DNA from: CAZGRP01 sp964527995
GTDB taxonomy: Bacteria > Zhuqueibacterota > Zhuqueibacteria > Oceanimicrobiales > CAZGRP01
NCBI GenBank assembly: GCA_964527995.1
Contig: CAZGRP010000037.1
Location: forward strand, 1-41,043
DNA length: 41,043 bases
Direction of reading: 5' to 3'
In this document: positions 9,613 to 18,691 of the stretch, piece by piece
Position numbering within the stretch: the first letter of the stretch is position 1
How the letters are laid out: each line of letters opens with the position of its first letter
The notes under the pieces: model-generated
What the model was told of the DNA's origin: nothing
Seen by the model: only the letters and a program-made list of their open reading frames with translations
The model's database searches: none
Program-made: the position numbers and the translations under genes

Positions 9613-10486
9613 GCAACTCCACCTGTGGTTCCCATCCGAGATACCGCTTCGCCTTGTCGTAGCGAAGAACAGATCGCAACTGCTCTCCCGGCTTGCTCGG
9701 ACCGTGGTATTCCGGCACGCTGGCGCCCGTCAGCTCGTTGAGTAAGTGGAAGATCTGGTTCACCGTCGTCTCGATGCCCGTGCCGATGTTGAAAACATCG
9801 CTTTTGTCGTACTCCAGCGCCAGCAGGTTGGCACGGACGACATCGGCCACATACACGTAGTCACGCGTCTGCTTGCCATCCCCGTTGATCACCGGCTGCT
9901 CGCCGGCCAGCATCCTGGTCGTGAAAATCGCCACAACGCCTGCCTCGCCGTGCGGATTCTGCCGCGGACCATAAACGTTTGCGTACCTGAGGATCACGTG
10001 CTCCAGACCGTAGGTCTGGCGATAGAAATAGAGGTATTTCTCCCCTGTCAGTTTGGTGATGCCGTAGGGAGAAAGCGGCCGCAAAGGATGCTCCTCGTCG
10101 GCAGGGAAAGTCTCCTGCTCGCCATAGATCGCGCCACCAGTCGAAGCGAACAAGAACTTTTTCACCCTGTACTGCACCGCAGCCTGGAGCAAATTGAGCG
10201 TTCCCAGCACATTCACGCGCGCATCGTAGACGGGGTCAGCCACCGATCGCCGTACATCCATCTGCGCCGCCTGGTGGCAGACGAGGTCGAACTTCTCTCT
10301 GGCGAAAAGCTCGGCGATGCCGTCGTCACGGATATCCATCTCGACAAAGGCGGCCCTGTCGTTGACGTTCTCCCGCCGGCCACTGGAGAGGTTGTCGACG
10401 ACCACCACCTGGTGCCCTTTGTCGATGAAGGCGTCCACAATGTGTGAGCCGATGAATCCGGCCCCGCCGGTAACCAGAATCTTCAT
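9569..10486 (-). CDS. NAD-dependent sugar-nucleotide epimerase (UDP-glucose 4-epimerase-like)
   Basis: This 305-residue extended short-chain dehydrogenase probably interconverts UDP-sugars such as UDP-Glc and UDP-Gal in the cytoplasm. The NAD-binding motif GGAGFIGSHIVD is at residue 7, catalytic Ser/Thr lies in FASTGGAIYG, and the catalytic YxxxK is YGITKLTGEKY. NVYGPRQNPHGEAGVVAIF and NGDGKQTRDYVYVADVV are typical of the GalE/WbpP-like group. The length is complete. The gene follows purD by 119 bp and overlaps the sigma-54 activator by 44 bp. Nearby glycosyltransferases suggest it supplies precursors for surface glycans. 4-epimerase is the default call; other epimerases or decarboxylases of this fold cannot be excluded. 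Confidence 0.9.
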   Translation of the reverse strand: MKILVTGGAGFIGSHIVDAFIDKGHQVVVVDNLSSGRRENVNDRAAFVEMDIRDDGIAELFAREKFDLVCHQAAQMDVRRSVADPVYDARVNVLGTLNLLQAAVQYRVKKFLFASTGGAIYGEQETFPADEEHPLRPLSPYGITKLTGEKYLYFYRQTYGLEHVILRYANVYGPRQNPHGEAGVVAIFTTRMLAGEQPVINGDGKQTRDYVYVADVVRANLLALEYDKSDVFNIGTGIETTVNQIFHLLNELTGASVPEYHGPSKPGEQLRSVLRYDKAKRYLGWEPQVELHEGLQQTVEHFRRQ

Positions 10487-10605
10487 GGTCGCTTCCTCGC
10501 TGTTGTGGTTGCTCTCACTGCTGTGGATTCATCGAGGGTCGGCTCCGCGAGGCCGTTCGTTCAGCACCTCCGCTGTGCTCGACCAGTCCTGCCGTTCTGT
10601 GCTCA

Positions 10606-11880
10606 CTAGATTCGCGCCAGAGCCCGGGCGCCGATGTCTTTGCGGTAGTACGCCCGGTCGAAGGTGATCTTTTTGACAGCATTGTAGGCGAGTTCGCGCG
10701 CTTTGCGAAAATCGCCGGACACGCCTGTGACCCCAAGCACGCGACCGCCAGCGGTGACGATGCGCCGGCCATTGGCCGTGGCAGTGCCGGCATGAAACAG
10801 GATCACGTCATCGCCGAATTCATGGTCGAGGCCCAGGATCTCCTTGCCACGCTCGTAGGGACCCGGGTAGCCACCGGACGCCATGATGACGCAGACCGCC
10901 CACTTGCCGTTCCAGTCGAGTCGATAGTCGCCCAGGTCGCCATGCACGACGCGCAGCATCCCTTCGAGCAAATCGGCATCGGTGACCGGAAGAAGCGCCT
11001 GGGTCTCAGGGTCACCGAAGCGGCAGTTGTACTCGACGACCTTGGGCCCGTCTGAGGTGATCATCAGCCCGGCATAGAGGACGCCGCGGTACGGCCGCCC
11101 TTCCATGGCCATGGCTTTGAGGGTCGGCTCCAGGATGTCGCGTCGGATGCGCTCCAGCATGTCGCTGTCGACAACGGGGGCTGGAGCGTAGGCTCCCATG
11201 CCGCCGGTGTTGGGACCCTCGTCGTTGTCGAACACGCGTTTGTGATCCTGCGCCGGGGGGAAAATCGCCAGATTCGTTCCGTCGGTCAGGGCCAGCACTG
11301 AAGCTTCTTCGCCGACAAGAAACTCCTCGATGACCACGCGCCTGCCGGCACTGCCGAAGATCAGCAGTTTCATGATTTTTTCCAGGGCGTCGAGGCCATC
11401 CTGAAGAGTCCGGCAGACGAACGTCCCCTTGCCGGCTGCCAGCCCATCCGCCTTGACCACGGCGGGAAAATGGATTTCATGCAGGTAGTTGCGCGCCTCC
11501 TCGTACACGTCGAACACCAGCCCGCGAGCCGTCGGAATGTTGAACTTCTCCAGCAATCCTTTGGCGAAGGCCTTGCTGCCTTCGATTTCGGCGGCACGCT
11601 GCGACGGACCAAAGGCGCTGAGACCGCTGGCCTCGAATTCGTCGACAATGCCGGCAACGAGCGGAGCTTCGGGCCCGACCACGGTCAGATCGATGTGCTT
11701 CTCCCTGGCGAAGTTGCGCAGCGCCGCGATGTCATCGGTCGAGATATCCACGCAAGTGGCGATTTCTGCAATGCCGGGGTTGCCCGGGGCGCAGTAGATT
11801 TCAGCCTTCTGCCTGCTCTGAGCAATCTTCCAGACCAGCGCGTGCTCGCGCCCTCCGGAACCGACGACCAGTACCTTCAT
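10606..11880 (-). CDS. purD: Phosphoribosylamine--glycine ligase
   Basis: PurD (GAR synthetase) joins phosphoribosylamine and glycine using ATP in de novo purine synthesis. The 424-residue protein has the full family length. It begins MKVLVVGSGGREHALVWKI, the diagnostic N-terminal domain, and contains the ATP-grasp region (FPAVVKADGLAAGKG, VIEEFLVGEEASVLALTDG), PAQDHKRVFDNDEGPNTGG and VVEYNCRFGDPETQALLP with the metal-binding Glu/Asn. The ATG at 11880 is chosen over an in-frame upstream start at 11931 because the family starts exactly here. It lies 54 bp downstream of uvrB and is probably co-transcribed with it. No other purine gene is in the window. Confidence 0.97.
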   Translation of the reverse strand: MKVLVVGSGGREHALVWKIAQSRQKAEIYCAPGNPGIAEIATCVDISTDDIAALRNFAREKHIDLTVVGPEAPLVAGIVDEFEASGLSAFGPSQRAAEIEGSKAFAKGLLEKFNIPTARGLVFDVYEEARNYLHEIHFPAVVKADGLAAGKGTFVCRTLQDGLDALEKIMKLLIFGSAGRRVVIEEFLVGEEASVLALTDGTNLAIFPPAQDHKRVFDNDEGPNTGGMGAYAPAPVVDSDMLERIRRDILEPTLKAMAMEGRPYRGVLYAGLMITSDGPKVVEYNCRFGDPETQALLPVTDADLLEGMLRVVHGDLGDYRLDWNGKWAVCVIMASGGYPGPYERGKEILGLDHEFGDDVILFHAGTATANGRRIVTAGGRVLGVTGVSGDFRKARELAYNAVKKITFDRAYYRKDIGARALARI

Positions 11881-11934
11881 AACCTCTGCTTTCTTCTCCG
11901 CGTTGGTTGCTCGAGTCCGACGTCCTGTCACTGC

Positions 11935-13953
11935 TCAACGCACGGCATACTTACGCTTCTTGCCCTTCAGCCGTTCGATCTCGTCCCTGATCTCCGCTGC
12001 ACGTTCGAATTCCAGCCGTTTGGCAGCTTCGAGCATCTCCTGCTCCAGATGCTCCAGCACCTCTTCGCGCTCCATCGGCGAAAGCTTCTTCCAGTTCATG
12101 CCCTCGAGCACCGGCTTCTTTCCGGCGCCCCACTTCTCGCCGCGAACATCGGCGACGCGCGTCGATTGCATGATCTGCTCGGCGGTCTTGTAGATGGTTC
12201 GCGGCGTGATCCCGTGCTTGCGGTTGTATTCCATCTGAGCCCGGCGGCGGCGGTTGGTCTCCTCGATCACCCGCCGCATCGATCCGGTGATCGTGTCGGC
12301 GTAGAAAATCACCTTGCCGTGGACGTTGCGCGCCGCTCGGCCGGCGATCTGAAGCAGCGATCGTTCCGAGCGCAAGAAACCTTCCTTGTCGGCATCCAAC
12401 ACCGCCACCAGGGAGACCTCGGGCAGGTCCAGCCCCTCCCGCAACAGATTGATGCCCACAAGGACATCGAACTCCGCCAGCCGCAGGTCGCGCAGAATCT
12501 CGACGCGCTCGAGGGCATCGATTTCGGAATGCATGTAGCGCACCCGCAGATCCATCTGGGTCAGATAGTCGGCCAGATCCTCTGCCATGCGCTTGGTCAG
12601 CGTGGTGACCAGAACGCGCTCGCCGCGCGCCACCCGCTCCCGAATCTCGCCGATCAGATCGTCGATCTGACCCTTCACCGGCCGCACTTCGATCTCCGGG
12701 TCCATCAGCCCTGTCGGCCGGATGATCTGCTCGACGACCACGCCGCCGCACTTCTCCAGCTCGTAGTCCCCCGGCGTCGCCGACACGAAGATGACCTGCT
12801 TGATCATCGATTCGAACTCCTCGAACTTCAGCGGCCGGTTGTCCAGGGCCGACGGCAGCCGGAACCCGTACTCCACCAGGGTTTCTTTCCGCGACCGGTC
12901 TCCCTGGTACATGGCTCCGATCTGCGGAATGGTGACATGCGACTCGTCGATGATGGTGAGAAAATCGTCGCCGAAGTAGTCGATCAGCGTGTAAGGCCGC
13001 TGCCCGGGAGCCCGGCCGGAGAGATGGCGGGAGTAGTTTTCCACACCGGGGCAGTACCCCAACTCCTGGAGCATCTCCAGGTCGTAGCGCGTGCGCATCT
13101 CCAGGCGCTGGGCCTCCAACAGCTTGTTGTGGGCACGGAAGTAGGCCAGGCGTTCCTCAAGCTCCTCGCGAATGGACTGAATGGCGCGCTCCAGCTTGCG
13201 GTAGGGCGTGACAAAGTGTTTCGCCGGATAGATGGCTACCGATTCCAGCTCCCCGAGGATCTCACCTGTCAGCGGATCGACGCGCGAAATCTCCTCGATC
13301 TCGTCGCCAAACATCTCAACCCGGACCGCCTCCTGGTCGTACGCCGGAAAGATCTCAACCACGTCGCCACGCACGCGAAACGTGCCGCGCACGAACTCGA
13401 AGTCGTTCCGGGTGTAGTGGATGTCCACCAGCTTCTCCAGAATGCGGTTGCGCTCGATGCGCTCGCCGCGCCTCAGGATCACCAGTTGTTCCTTGTAGTC
13501 GGCCGGGTCACCCAAGCCGTAGATGCATGACACCGAAGCCACGATGATCACGTCGTCGCGCGACAGAAGCGAGCTGGTGGCGCGCAGTCGCAGGCGATCG
13601 ATCTCGTCGTTGATCGATGTGTCCTTCTCGATGTAGGTGTCGGTGCTCGGAACGTAGGCTTCAGGCTGGTAGTAGTCATAATAGCTGATGAAGTACTCCA
13701 CGGCGTTCTCGGGGAAAAAGCTCTTCAGCTCGCCGTAGAGCTGAGCCGCCAGCGTCTTGTTGTGCGATATCACCAGGGTCGGCTTGCCCACGTTGGCGAT
13801 CACGTTGGCGATGGTGAAGGTCTTGCCGCTGCCGGTGACACCGAGCAGCGTCTGGTACTTTTCGCCGCGAAGCACCCCTTCGGTGAGCTGCCGGATTGCC
13901 TGCGGCTGATCGCCGGTGGGCTCGAAGTCCGATACCAGCTTGAATTTGGCCAT
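11935..13953 (-). CDS. uvrB: Excinuclease ABC subunit B
   Basis: UvrB is the damage-verifying helicase-like subunit of nucleotide excision repair and works with UvrA and UvrC. The 672-residue protein carries Walker A (LLGVTGSGKTFTIANV), the beta-hairpin with YYDYYQPEAYVP, the DESH box (TIIDESHVTIPQ), helicase motifs V and VI (INLLREGLDLPEV, QIAGRAARN) and a C-terminal UVR motif (about 632-667) for UvrC contact. The ATG at 13953 begins MAKFKLVSDFEPTGDQPQAI, the family start; an upstream start at 13980 would add nine residues lying partly in the leader. A near-consensus promoter precedes it. uvrA is not in this window. Confidence 0.98.
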   Translation of the reverse strand: MAKFKLVSDFEPTGDQPQAIRQLTEGVLRGEKYQTLLGVTGSGKTFTIANVIANVGKPTLVISHNKTLAAQLYGELKSFFPENAVEYFISYYDYYQPEAYVPSTDTYIEKDTSINDEIDRLRLRATSSLLSRDDVIIVASVSCIYGLGDPADYKEQLVILRRGERIERNRILEKLVDIHYTRNDFEFVRGTFRVRGDVVEIFPAYDQEAVRVEMFGDEIEEISRVDPLTGEILGELESVAIYPAKHFVTPYRKLERAIQSIREELEERLAYFRAHNKLLEAQRLEMRTRYDLEMLQELGYCPGVENYSRHLSGRAPGQRPYTLIDYFGDDFLTIIDESHVTIPQIGAMYQGDRSRKETLVEYGFRLPSALDNRPLKFEEFESMIKQVIFVSATPGDYELEKCGGVVVEQIIRPTGLMDPEIEVRPVKGQIDDLIGEIRERVARGERVLVTTLTKRMAEDLADYLTQMDLRVRYMHSEIDALERVEILRDLRLAEFDVLVGINLLREGLDLPEVSLVAVLDADKEGFLRSERSLLQIAGRAARNVHGKVIFYADTITGSMRRVIEETNRRRRAQMEYNRKHGITPRTIYKTAEQIMQSTRVADVRGEKWGAGKKPVLEGMNWKKLSPMEREEVLEHLEQEMLEAAKRLEFERAAEIRDEIERLKGKKRKYAVR

Positions 13954-13986
13954 GATCCGCACCTGGGTTGACTGCGCCAAAGTTTA

Positions 13987-14015
13987 AATATAACCACCTT
14001 CTGCCAGAATGTCAA
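13987..14015 (-). promoter_or_regulatory. Near-consensus sigma70 promoter for uvrB
   Basis: On the minus strand, TTGACA (14010-14015) is followed after 17 nt by TATATT (13987-13992). Transcription would start near 13980, giving a leader of about 27 nt to the uvrB ATG. No CTGT-N8-ACAG LexA box was seen around it. It is the strongest-looking promoter in the window. Confidence 0.7.
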
Positions 14016-14036
14016 GCCGAAAACCGCAAAAACATC

Positions 14037-14065
14037 TTGCTTTTATCGAATTTTAAACCTATATT
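14037..14065 (+). promoter_or_regulatory. Sigma70-type promoter for the PpiD-like gene
   Basis: TTGCTT (14037-14042) and TATATT (14060-14065) are separated by 17 nt in an AT-rich stretch. The start would be near 14072, about 57 nt before the ATG at 14129. It diverges from the uvrB promoter, with the two -35 boxes only 21 bp apart. Confidence 0.6.
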
Positions 14066-14128
14066 TTTGGTACTTTAACAACACAAATCACACACTTACG
14101 GCGATCCCGAAAAGGAGTGTTTGTCATT

Positions 14129-15931
14129 ATGGCTGTCATGTCAAACATGCGCGAGTACACCAAGGTGATTCTGATCATCCTCGTGCTCGCGTTCGTTGGT
14201 ACGATCATCTTCGACTGGGGAATGGACATCACCGGATTGAAGACCCGGCCCGGCATCATCGCCGAGGTCAACGGCAAGAGGATCACCATCGAAATGTACA
14301 ACCGAGCCTACTCACAGGCTCTCGAACAGTTCCGCACCAGCAGCGGCGCAGATCCCACCGACTCCCAGCTCGACATGATTCGCCAGCAGGCGTTCAACCT
14401 GCTTGTCCAGGACATCCTTCTGCAACAGGCCATCAGGAGGTCCGGCATCGGTGCGACGGACCAGGAGATCGTCTACTACATTTTCAACAACCCGCCCGAC
14501 TTCCTGCGCAACCTCAAGGCTTTTCAAGACGACAAGGGCAATTTCGACATGTCGAAGTACCAGGCGGCTTTGAGGAACCCGCAGAACAACTGGACGCCTG
14601 TGGAGGAGCAGTTGCGGTTTTTGATCCCACGCGAGAAGCTGACCAGCCGAATCAAGGCGGTGGTGCGAGTCACCGACGATGAAGTACGCGATGAGTTCCT
14701 GCGCCGGACCCAGAAGGCCAGCGTCAGTTATGTCCTGTTCGACCTGAACAAGTATCGGGATCCTCAGGAGAAGATCCCGGATGAAGAAATTCGAAGCTAC
14801 TATGACGAACACAAGGACGACTTCCGCGAGCCCGAGAAGCGCAAGATCAAGTATGTCCTCTTCCCTACGAAGGCAACTGCAAAGGACTCCCAAGAAGTCA
14901 TCAGGCAGGCCAACGACCTGATCAGGCGGCTCAAGGAGGGTGGCGCCGATTTCGCAGAGCTGGCGAAAATCTACTCGGAAGATCCCGGCTCCAAAGACAA
15001 AGGTGGAGATCTTGGCTTTTTTAGCCGGGGTACCATGGTGAAACCGTTCGAGGAAGCTGCTTTCTCCGCCAAGGTGGGTGAGATCGTTGGTCCGGTGCAA
15101 ACCGTGCACGGCCTCCACATCATCAAGGTCGAGGAACGCAAGAGAGAGAAGGGCGAGCTGAAGGTACATGCCCGGCACATCCTGCTGAGGTTCAAGGCGT
15201 CGCCGCGGACACTGCAAGAAGCGGAGGACAACGCCGCGTACTTCGCGGAGCAAGCCAAGAGCGACGGGTTCGAGAAGGCAGCCGAGGAGCAGGATCTCGA
15301 CGTCCAGAGCAGCGCTTTCTTCGGCCTGGGTAGCGGCTTCATCCCCGGGATCGGCGTCCTGCCCAAAGCATCGCAGTTCGTCTTCAGCAAGAAACCCGGG
15401 AACATCAGTGAGCCCCTTGAAAGCCAGCAGGGATGGGTCGTGATCAAGGTGGACGCGATCCAGAAGGAAAGGATCCGGCCGCTGGAAGAAGTGAAGGCTC
15501 AGATCGAAAACATCCTGCGCAAGGAAAAGGCAAAGCAGCGCGCTGCCGAGGCGGCCCGGAAGTTCTACGATAAGATCAAGTCTGGAGTGAGCCTGGAGGC
15601 GGCAGCAGCCGCAGACTCCCTCCAGATCCAGAAGCCGGCACCGTTTACGCGCCAGAGTTTCGTGCAGCGCGTCGGCCGCGATGCCTCCTTCATCGGGGCC
15701 AGCTTCGCCCTCAAGAAGGGTGAAGTCTCACCGCCGGTGGAGGGACTGCAGGGGTACTACATCATTCGTCTCGAGAACAAGACCCCGTTCGACGACAAGC
15801 AATTCCAGGCGCAAAAAGAATCGATCCGCCAGCAGATGATCCAGCAGAAGCAGAACCAGGCCTACACAGGCTGGTTCGCCAACCTGCAGGAACACGCCAA
15901 GATCAAGGACTACCGCAGCAAGTACTTCTGA
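14129..15931 (+). CDS. PpiD/SurA-like membrane-anchored parvulin foldase
   Basis: This 600-residue protein probably helps fold exported proteins in the periplasm. An N-terminal membrane anchor (VILIILVLAFVGTIIFDWG) is followed by a SurA_N-type chaperone domain (about 45-225). A clear parvulin peptidyl-prolyl isomerase domain covers about 226-342 (YSEDPGSKDKGGDLGFFSRG; FEEAAFSAKVGEIVGPVQT; HGLHIIKVEER). A second, degenerate parvulin-like unit starts at HARHILLRF, and a third C-terminal unit resembles the PpiD tail (FALKKGEVSPPVEGLQGYYI). The ATG at 14129 has AAAGGAG 11 nt upstream; the GTG at 14117 overlaps that site and is unlikely. It is a single-gene unit ending at a good terminator. Whether the isomerase is active is not certain. 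Confidence 0.9.
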   Translation: MAVMSNMREYTKVILIILVLAFVGTIIFDWGMDITGLKTRPGIIAEVNGKRITIEMYNRAYSQALEQFRTSSGADPTDSQLDMIRQQAFNLLVQDILLQQAIRRSGIGATDQEIVYYIFNNPPDFLRNLKAFQDDKGNFDMSKYQAALRNPQNNWTPVEEQLRFLIPREKLTSRIKAVVRVTDDEVRDEFLRRTQKASVSYVLFDLNKYRDPQEKIPDEEIRSYYDEHKDDFREPEKRKIKYVLFPTKATAKDSQEVIRQANDLIRRLKEGGADFAELAKIYSEDPGSKDKGGDLGFFSRGTMVKPFEEAAFSAKVGEIVGPVQTVHGLHIIKVEERKREKGELKVHARHILLRFKASPRTLQEAEDNAAYFAEQAKSDGFEKAAEEQDLDVQSSAFFGLGSGFIPGIGVLPKASQFVFSKKPGNISEPLESQQGWVVIKVDAIQKERIRPLEEVKAQIENILRKEKAKQRAAEAARKFYDKIKSGVSLEAAAAADSLQIQKPAPFTRQSFVQRVGRDASFIGASFALKKGEVSPPVEGLQGYYIIRLENKTPFDDKQFQAQKESIRQQMIQQKQNQAYTGWFANLQEHAKIKDYRSKYF

Positions 15932-15980
15932 GTCGGCAGTTCGGTGGGGAGGAGACCGGAATCGCGGCGAACATAAAAAG

Positions 15981-16010
15981 AGCCCCTGCTTCCCTACGGA
16001 GGCAGGGGCT
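15981..16010. terminator. Bidirectional intrinsic terminator
   Basis: A 13-bp hairpin (15981-15993 with 15998-16010, one G-U pair, loop CTAC) is followed on the plus strand by TTTTGGTT and on the minus strand by CTCTTTTTATG. It lies 50 bp after the PpiD-like gene and 25 bp after the HD-GYP gene, so it can serve both convergent units. Confidence 0.85.
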
Positions 16011-16034
16011 TTTGGTTGGAGAATCGCTTGCCGG

Positions 16035-17492
16035 TCACTTCGGCGGCTTCAGTTCCTTCGGGTCGATTTGCGCCAGCGCCTCCACAACCCCAGGGTGGAA
16101 CTGGGTGCCGGCGGCCTGGCGAAGGATGCGCATTGCCTCGGCATAGCTGCGACGCTGGTGGTAGGGCCGGTCGGTCGTCATGGTGTCGAAGGCGTCGGCG
16201 ACAGAGAGGATGGCGCCCGCCAGCGGAATCTCGTCGCCTTTGAGTCCGCGCGGGTAGCCGCCGCCGTTCCACCACTCGTGATGTGTGTAGACAGCCTCGA
16301 CCACCGGCGATAGGCGATGGATGTGGCGCAGGATCTTGTAGCCCTTCTCGACGTGGCTCTTGATCACCTCGTACTCCTCATCTGTGAGGCGACCCGGCTT
16401 CAGCAGGATGGAATCGCGGATGCCAATCTTGCCGATGTCGTGCAGGTTGCCGGCGAGCTCCAGCTCCTCGATCTGCTCATCCGCTAACCCCATCTGGCGG
16501 CCGATGGCGGCGGCGATGGCGGCGACTCGCTGCGAATGACCGTGCGTGTAAGGGTCGCGCTCGTCCACCGTGGTCGCCAGCGACTTCATCGTTTCCAGGA
16601 ATAGGATTTCAAGATCGAGGATGAGGTCGGCGTTTTCGAGCGCCACCGCCGCCTGGTTGGCAAGCAACTTGGCACCATCAAGATCGGCCTGCGTAAAGCC
16701 CTTGCGCGTCGTCCGATAGAGCGTCAAGACGCCCTTCAGACCGTTGCTGCTCTTGAGGGGCACAGCCATCGCCGCATTGCCCCATCTGTTCTCACCCAGA
16801 GCGGTGAGCAGACCTTCCGCTTTCTTCAAGTCATTGATAAGCAGCGGTTCCTGCGAGGAGAAAACCGCCGCCGCCAGGCCGAACTTCTCAGGCACGCGGG
16901 TACCGTCTTCGAGGAACTCTTTCAGGTTGACGCCGTAGCGCAGGTAGATCTCACAATTCTCTTCATCCCGATCGAAAACGGCCGCACGCTGCGCTCGGGT
17001 TTCTCTGCAGGCAGCGTCCAGCAGGATGTTGTAAATCTTCGAAGGCTCGCGCGTGGCCGCCATGCGGTCGCTGACCTGAAACAGATTGACCAGCGTCTTC
17101 AGCCGGATGTTCTCTTGCAGCAGGCGCTTGCGTTCCAAAGCCCCACGAACCGCCCAGACCATCTCCTCGACGTTGAACGGCTTGTGGATGAAATTCGCTG
17201 CTCCCTCCTGCAGCGCCCTGACAGCCACCTCCATCGTAGCGAAACCGGTCATGAGGACCACCGCTACCTCGGGCGACACAGAGCGCAGTCGCCGAATCAG
17301 ATCGATGCCGCCCAATTCCGGCATCTTCACATCGGTCAGAACCACATCGAACGGCTCGGCCGAGACCCTCTCCAGGGCTTCAAACGGATTGCACGTGGTG
17401 TCTACGTCGAACCCGACGTTCTCCAGGCTGGCGGCACATAGCCGGCAGATCGAGGCTTCGTCGTCAACGACGAGCACCTTACCTTCACGCAT
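16035..17492 (-). CDS. Response regulator: receiver-GAF-HD-GYP (c-di-GMP phosphodiesterase type)
   Basis: This 485-residue cytoplasmic regulator has a receiver at 1-120 (VLVVDDEAS, phospho-acceptor in VVLTDVKMPELGG, MTGFAT and KPF), a GAF domain at about 140-290, and an HD-GYP domain at about 300-480. The HD motif is GNLHDIGKIGI. The second signature reads HHEWWNGGGYPRGLKGDEIP, where Asn replaces the usual Asp before GxGYP. HD-GYP proteins hydrolyse cyclic di-GMP, and activity here would be set by receiver phosphorylation and GAF ligand. GAGGAG precedes the ATG. It starts 9 bp after the upstream kinase stop and is the last gene of the three-gene operon. Catalytic activity is likely but not proven because of the variant motif. 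Confidence 0.93.
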   Translation of the reverse strand: MREGKVLVVDDEASICRLCAASLENVGFDVDTTCNPFEALERVSAEPFDVVLTDVKMPELGGIDLIRRLRSVSPEVAVVLMTGFATMEVAVRALQEGAANFIHKPFNVEEMVWAVRGALERKRLLQENIRLKTLVNLFQVSDRMAATREPSKIYNILLDAACRETRAQRAAVFDRDEENCEIYLRYGVNLKEFLEDGTRVPEKFGLAAAVFSSQEPLLINDLKKAEGLLTALGENRWGNAAMAVPLKSSNGLKGVLTLYRTTRKGFTQADLDGAKLLANQAAVALENADLILDLEILFLETMKSLATTVDERDPYTHGHSQRVAAIAAAIGRQMGLADEQIEELELAGNLHDIGKIGIRDSILLKPGRLTDEEYEVIKSHVEKGYKILRHIHRLSPVVEAVYTHHEWWNGGGYPRGLKGDEIPLAGAILSVADAFDTMTTDRPYHQRRSYAEAMRILRQAAGTQFHPGVVEALAQIDPKELKPPK

Positions 17493-17501
17493 TCTGTCTC
17501 C

Positions 17502-18638
17502 TCAGCCTTCGACCAAGGGCAAGTAAACCCTGAATTCCGACCCTTTTCCAACGCTGCTTTCCACCCGGATGCCACCGCCGTGCGCTTCCGCAATCGATCT
17601 TGCCAGGGCCAGTCCTAGGCCGATGCCGCCCCCCATGAATCCTATCTTGCTGGAGCTGTGGAGATCGGTATTCTGCACTTCGTAGAATTTCTCAAAAATC
17701 CTGCCATGCTCTTCCGGTGGGATGCCGACGCCGGTGTCGATCACGGAGATCGTGCAGTAGGGTCTTTCTTTGCCGGTCTTCAGCGTAATCCTGCCGCCGT
17801 CCGGCGTGTATTTGATGGCATTCTGAATCAGCTCTGCCAGCATGGTTTTCAAGCGCAGCCGGTCTGCGAAGACATGCAATTCATCACGGCCCGGCTCGAA
17901 ACGAAGGAGCAAGTTTCTCTTCCGCGCGGCTAGCTTGAACTCGCCGACCACCTGTCGGATCAGATCGTGAAGACTGACTCGAACCTTCTCCAGTCCCCGT
18001 TGCAGTTGCTCCAGGTTGAGGACGTCGTACATATTGGTGACGATCTCTTCGAGATCCTGGAGCGCCCGATGGATGACCTCCATGCATTCGTCCCGCTCTT
18101 CTTCGGTCAGATCGTCGGCATCCTCGCCGAGGATGGAGAGGTACCCTTTCAGGTGTGTAACCGGGGTGCGAAGCTCGTGGCTGGTGATGGCGATGAACTT
18201 ATTCTTCATCTCCTCGAGCTCGCGCAGCTTCTGGTTTGCGATGCGCAGCTCCTCGTTTTCTTTGCTCAAAGCGATCTTCTGCCGGCACTTCTCCACGACC
18301 ATCCGGATCTGGTCCGCCTTCAGGGGCTTGAGGATAAAATCGTACGCCCCTTTCTTCATCGCCTCGATGGCGCTCTCGATGGTTGCGAAGCCGGTCATGA
18401 TGACCACTTCGACGAAGGGCCAGTCGCGCTTGAGCGTTTCGAGGAGCTCCATCCCGCCCATTGCCGGCATCTTGAGATCGGTGATGACGACATCGGCGGG
18501 TTGCAGGCGCATCTTCTCGATGGCACGAATGCCGTTCTCCGCCTCCTCCACCACGCACTCGAGCTTTCGCAAGCTCAGAGCACAGATGTTGCGGACGACT
18601 TCTTCGTCGTCGACGACCAGGATGCGTAATTGATCCAT
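17502..18638 (-). CDS. Hybrid protein: receiver domain plus histidine kinase
   Basis: This 378-residue soluble kinase begins with a receiver (1-120: ILVVDDEEVV, Asp in VVITDLKMPAMGG, Lys in LKPLK). A coiled coil (about 125-150) leads into HisKA with the phospho-acceptor His in AITSHELRTPVTHLKG and then a complete HATPase_c: N box ELIQNAIKYTPDGG, G1 VIDTGVGIPPE, F box FEKFYEV and G2 GGGIGLGLALARSIAEAHGG. It can therefore both receive and donate phosphate. The ATG at 18638 has AAAGG 6 nt upstream. It sits between the ATPase-less sensor and the HD-GYP response regulator. The likely flow is sensor to this kinase to HD-GYP, which is inference from gene order. Confidence 0.93.
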   Translation of the reverse strand: MDQLRILVVDDEEVVRNICALSLRKLECVVEEAENGIRAIEKMRLQPADVVITDLKMPAMGGMELLETLKRDWPFVEVVIMTGFATIESAIEAMKKGAYDFILKPLKADQIRMVVEKCRQKIALSKENEELRIANQKLRELEEMKNKFIAITSHELRTPVTHLKGYLSILGEDADDLTEEERDECMEVIHRALQDLEEIVTNMYDVLNLEQLQRGLEKVRVSLHDLIRQVVGEFKLAARKRNLLLRFEPGRDELHVFADRLRLKTMLAELIQNAIKYTPDGGRITLKTGKERPYCTISVIDTGVGIPPEEHGRIFEKFYEVQNTDLHSSSKIGFMGGGIGLGLALARSIAEAHGGGIRVESSVGKGSEFRVYLPLVEG

Positions 18639-18691
18639 TTGCGGCCTTTCGCGTGATTCTCTTTAAGAGTACGGCGAATCGTTACAAACCT

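Noticed and set aside
11470..13530. A 686-codon plus-strand open frame
   Set aside because: It is antisense to uvrB and purD, spans their junction, and shows no family resemblance. Long antisense frames are expected in GC-rich coding DNA.
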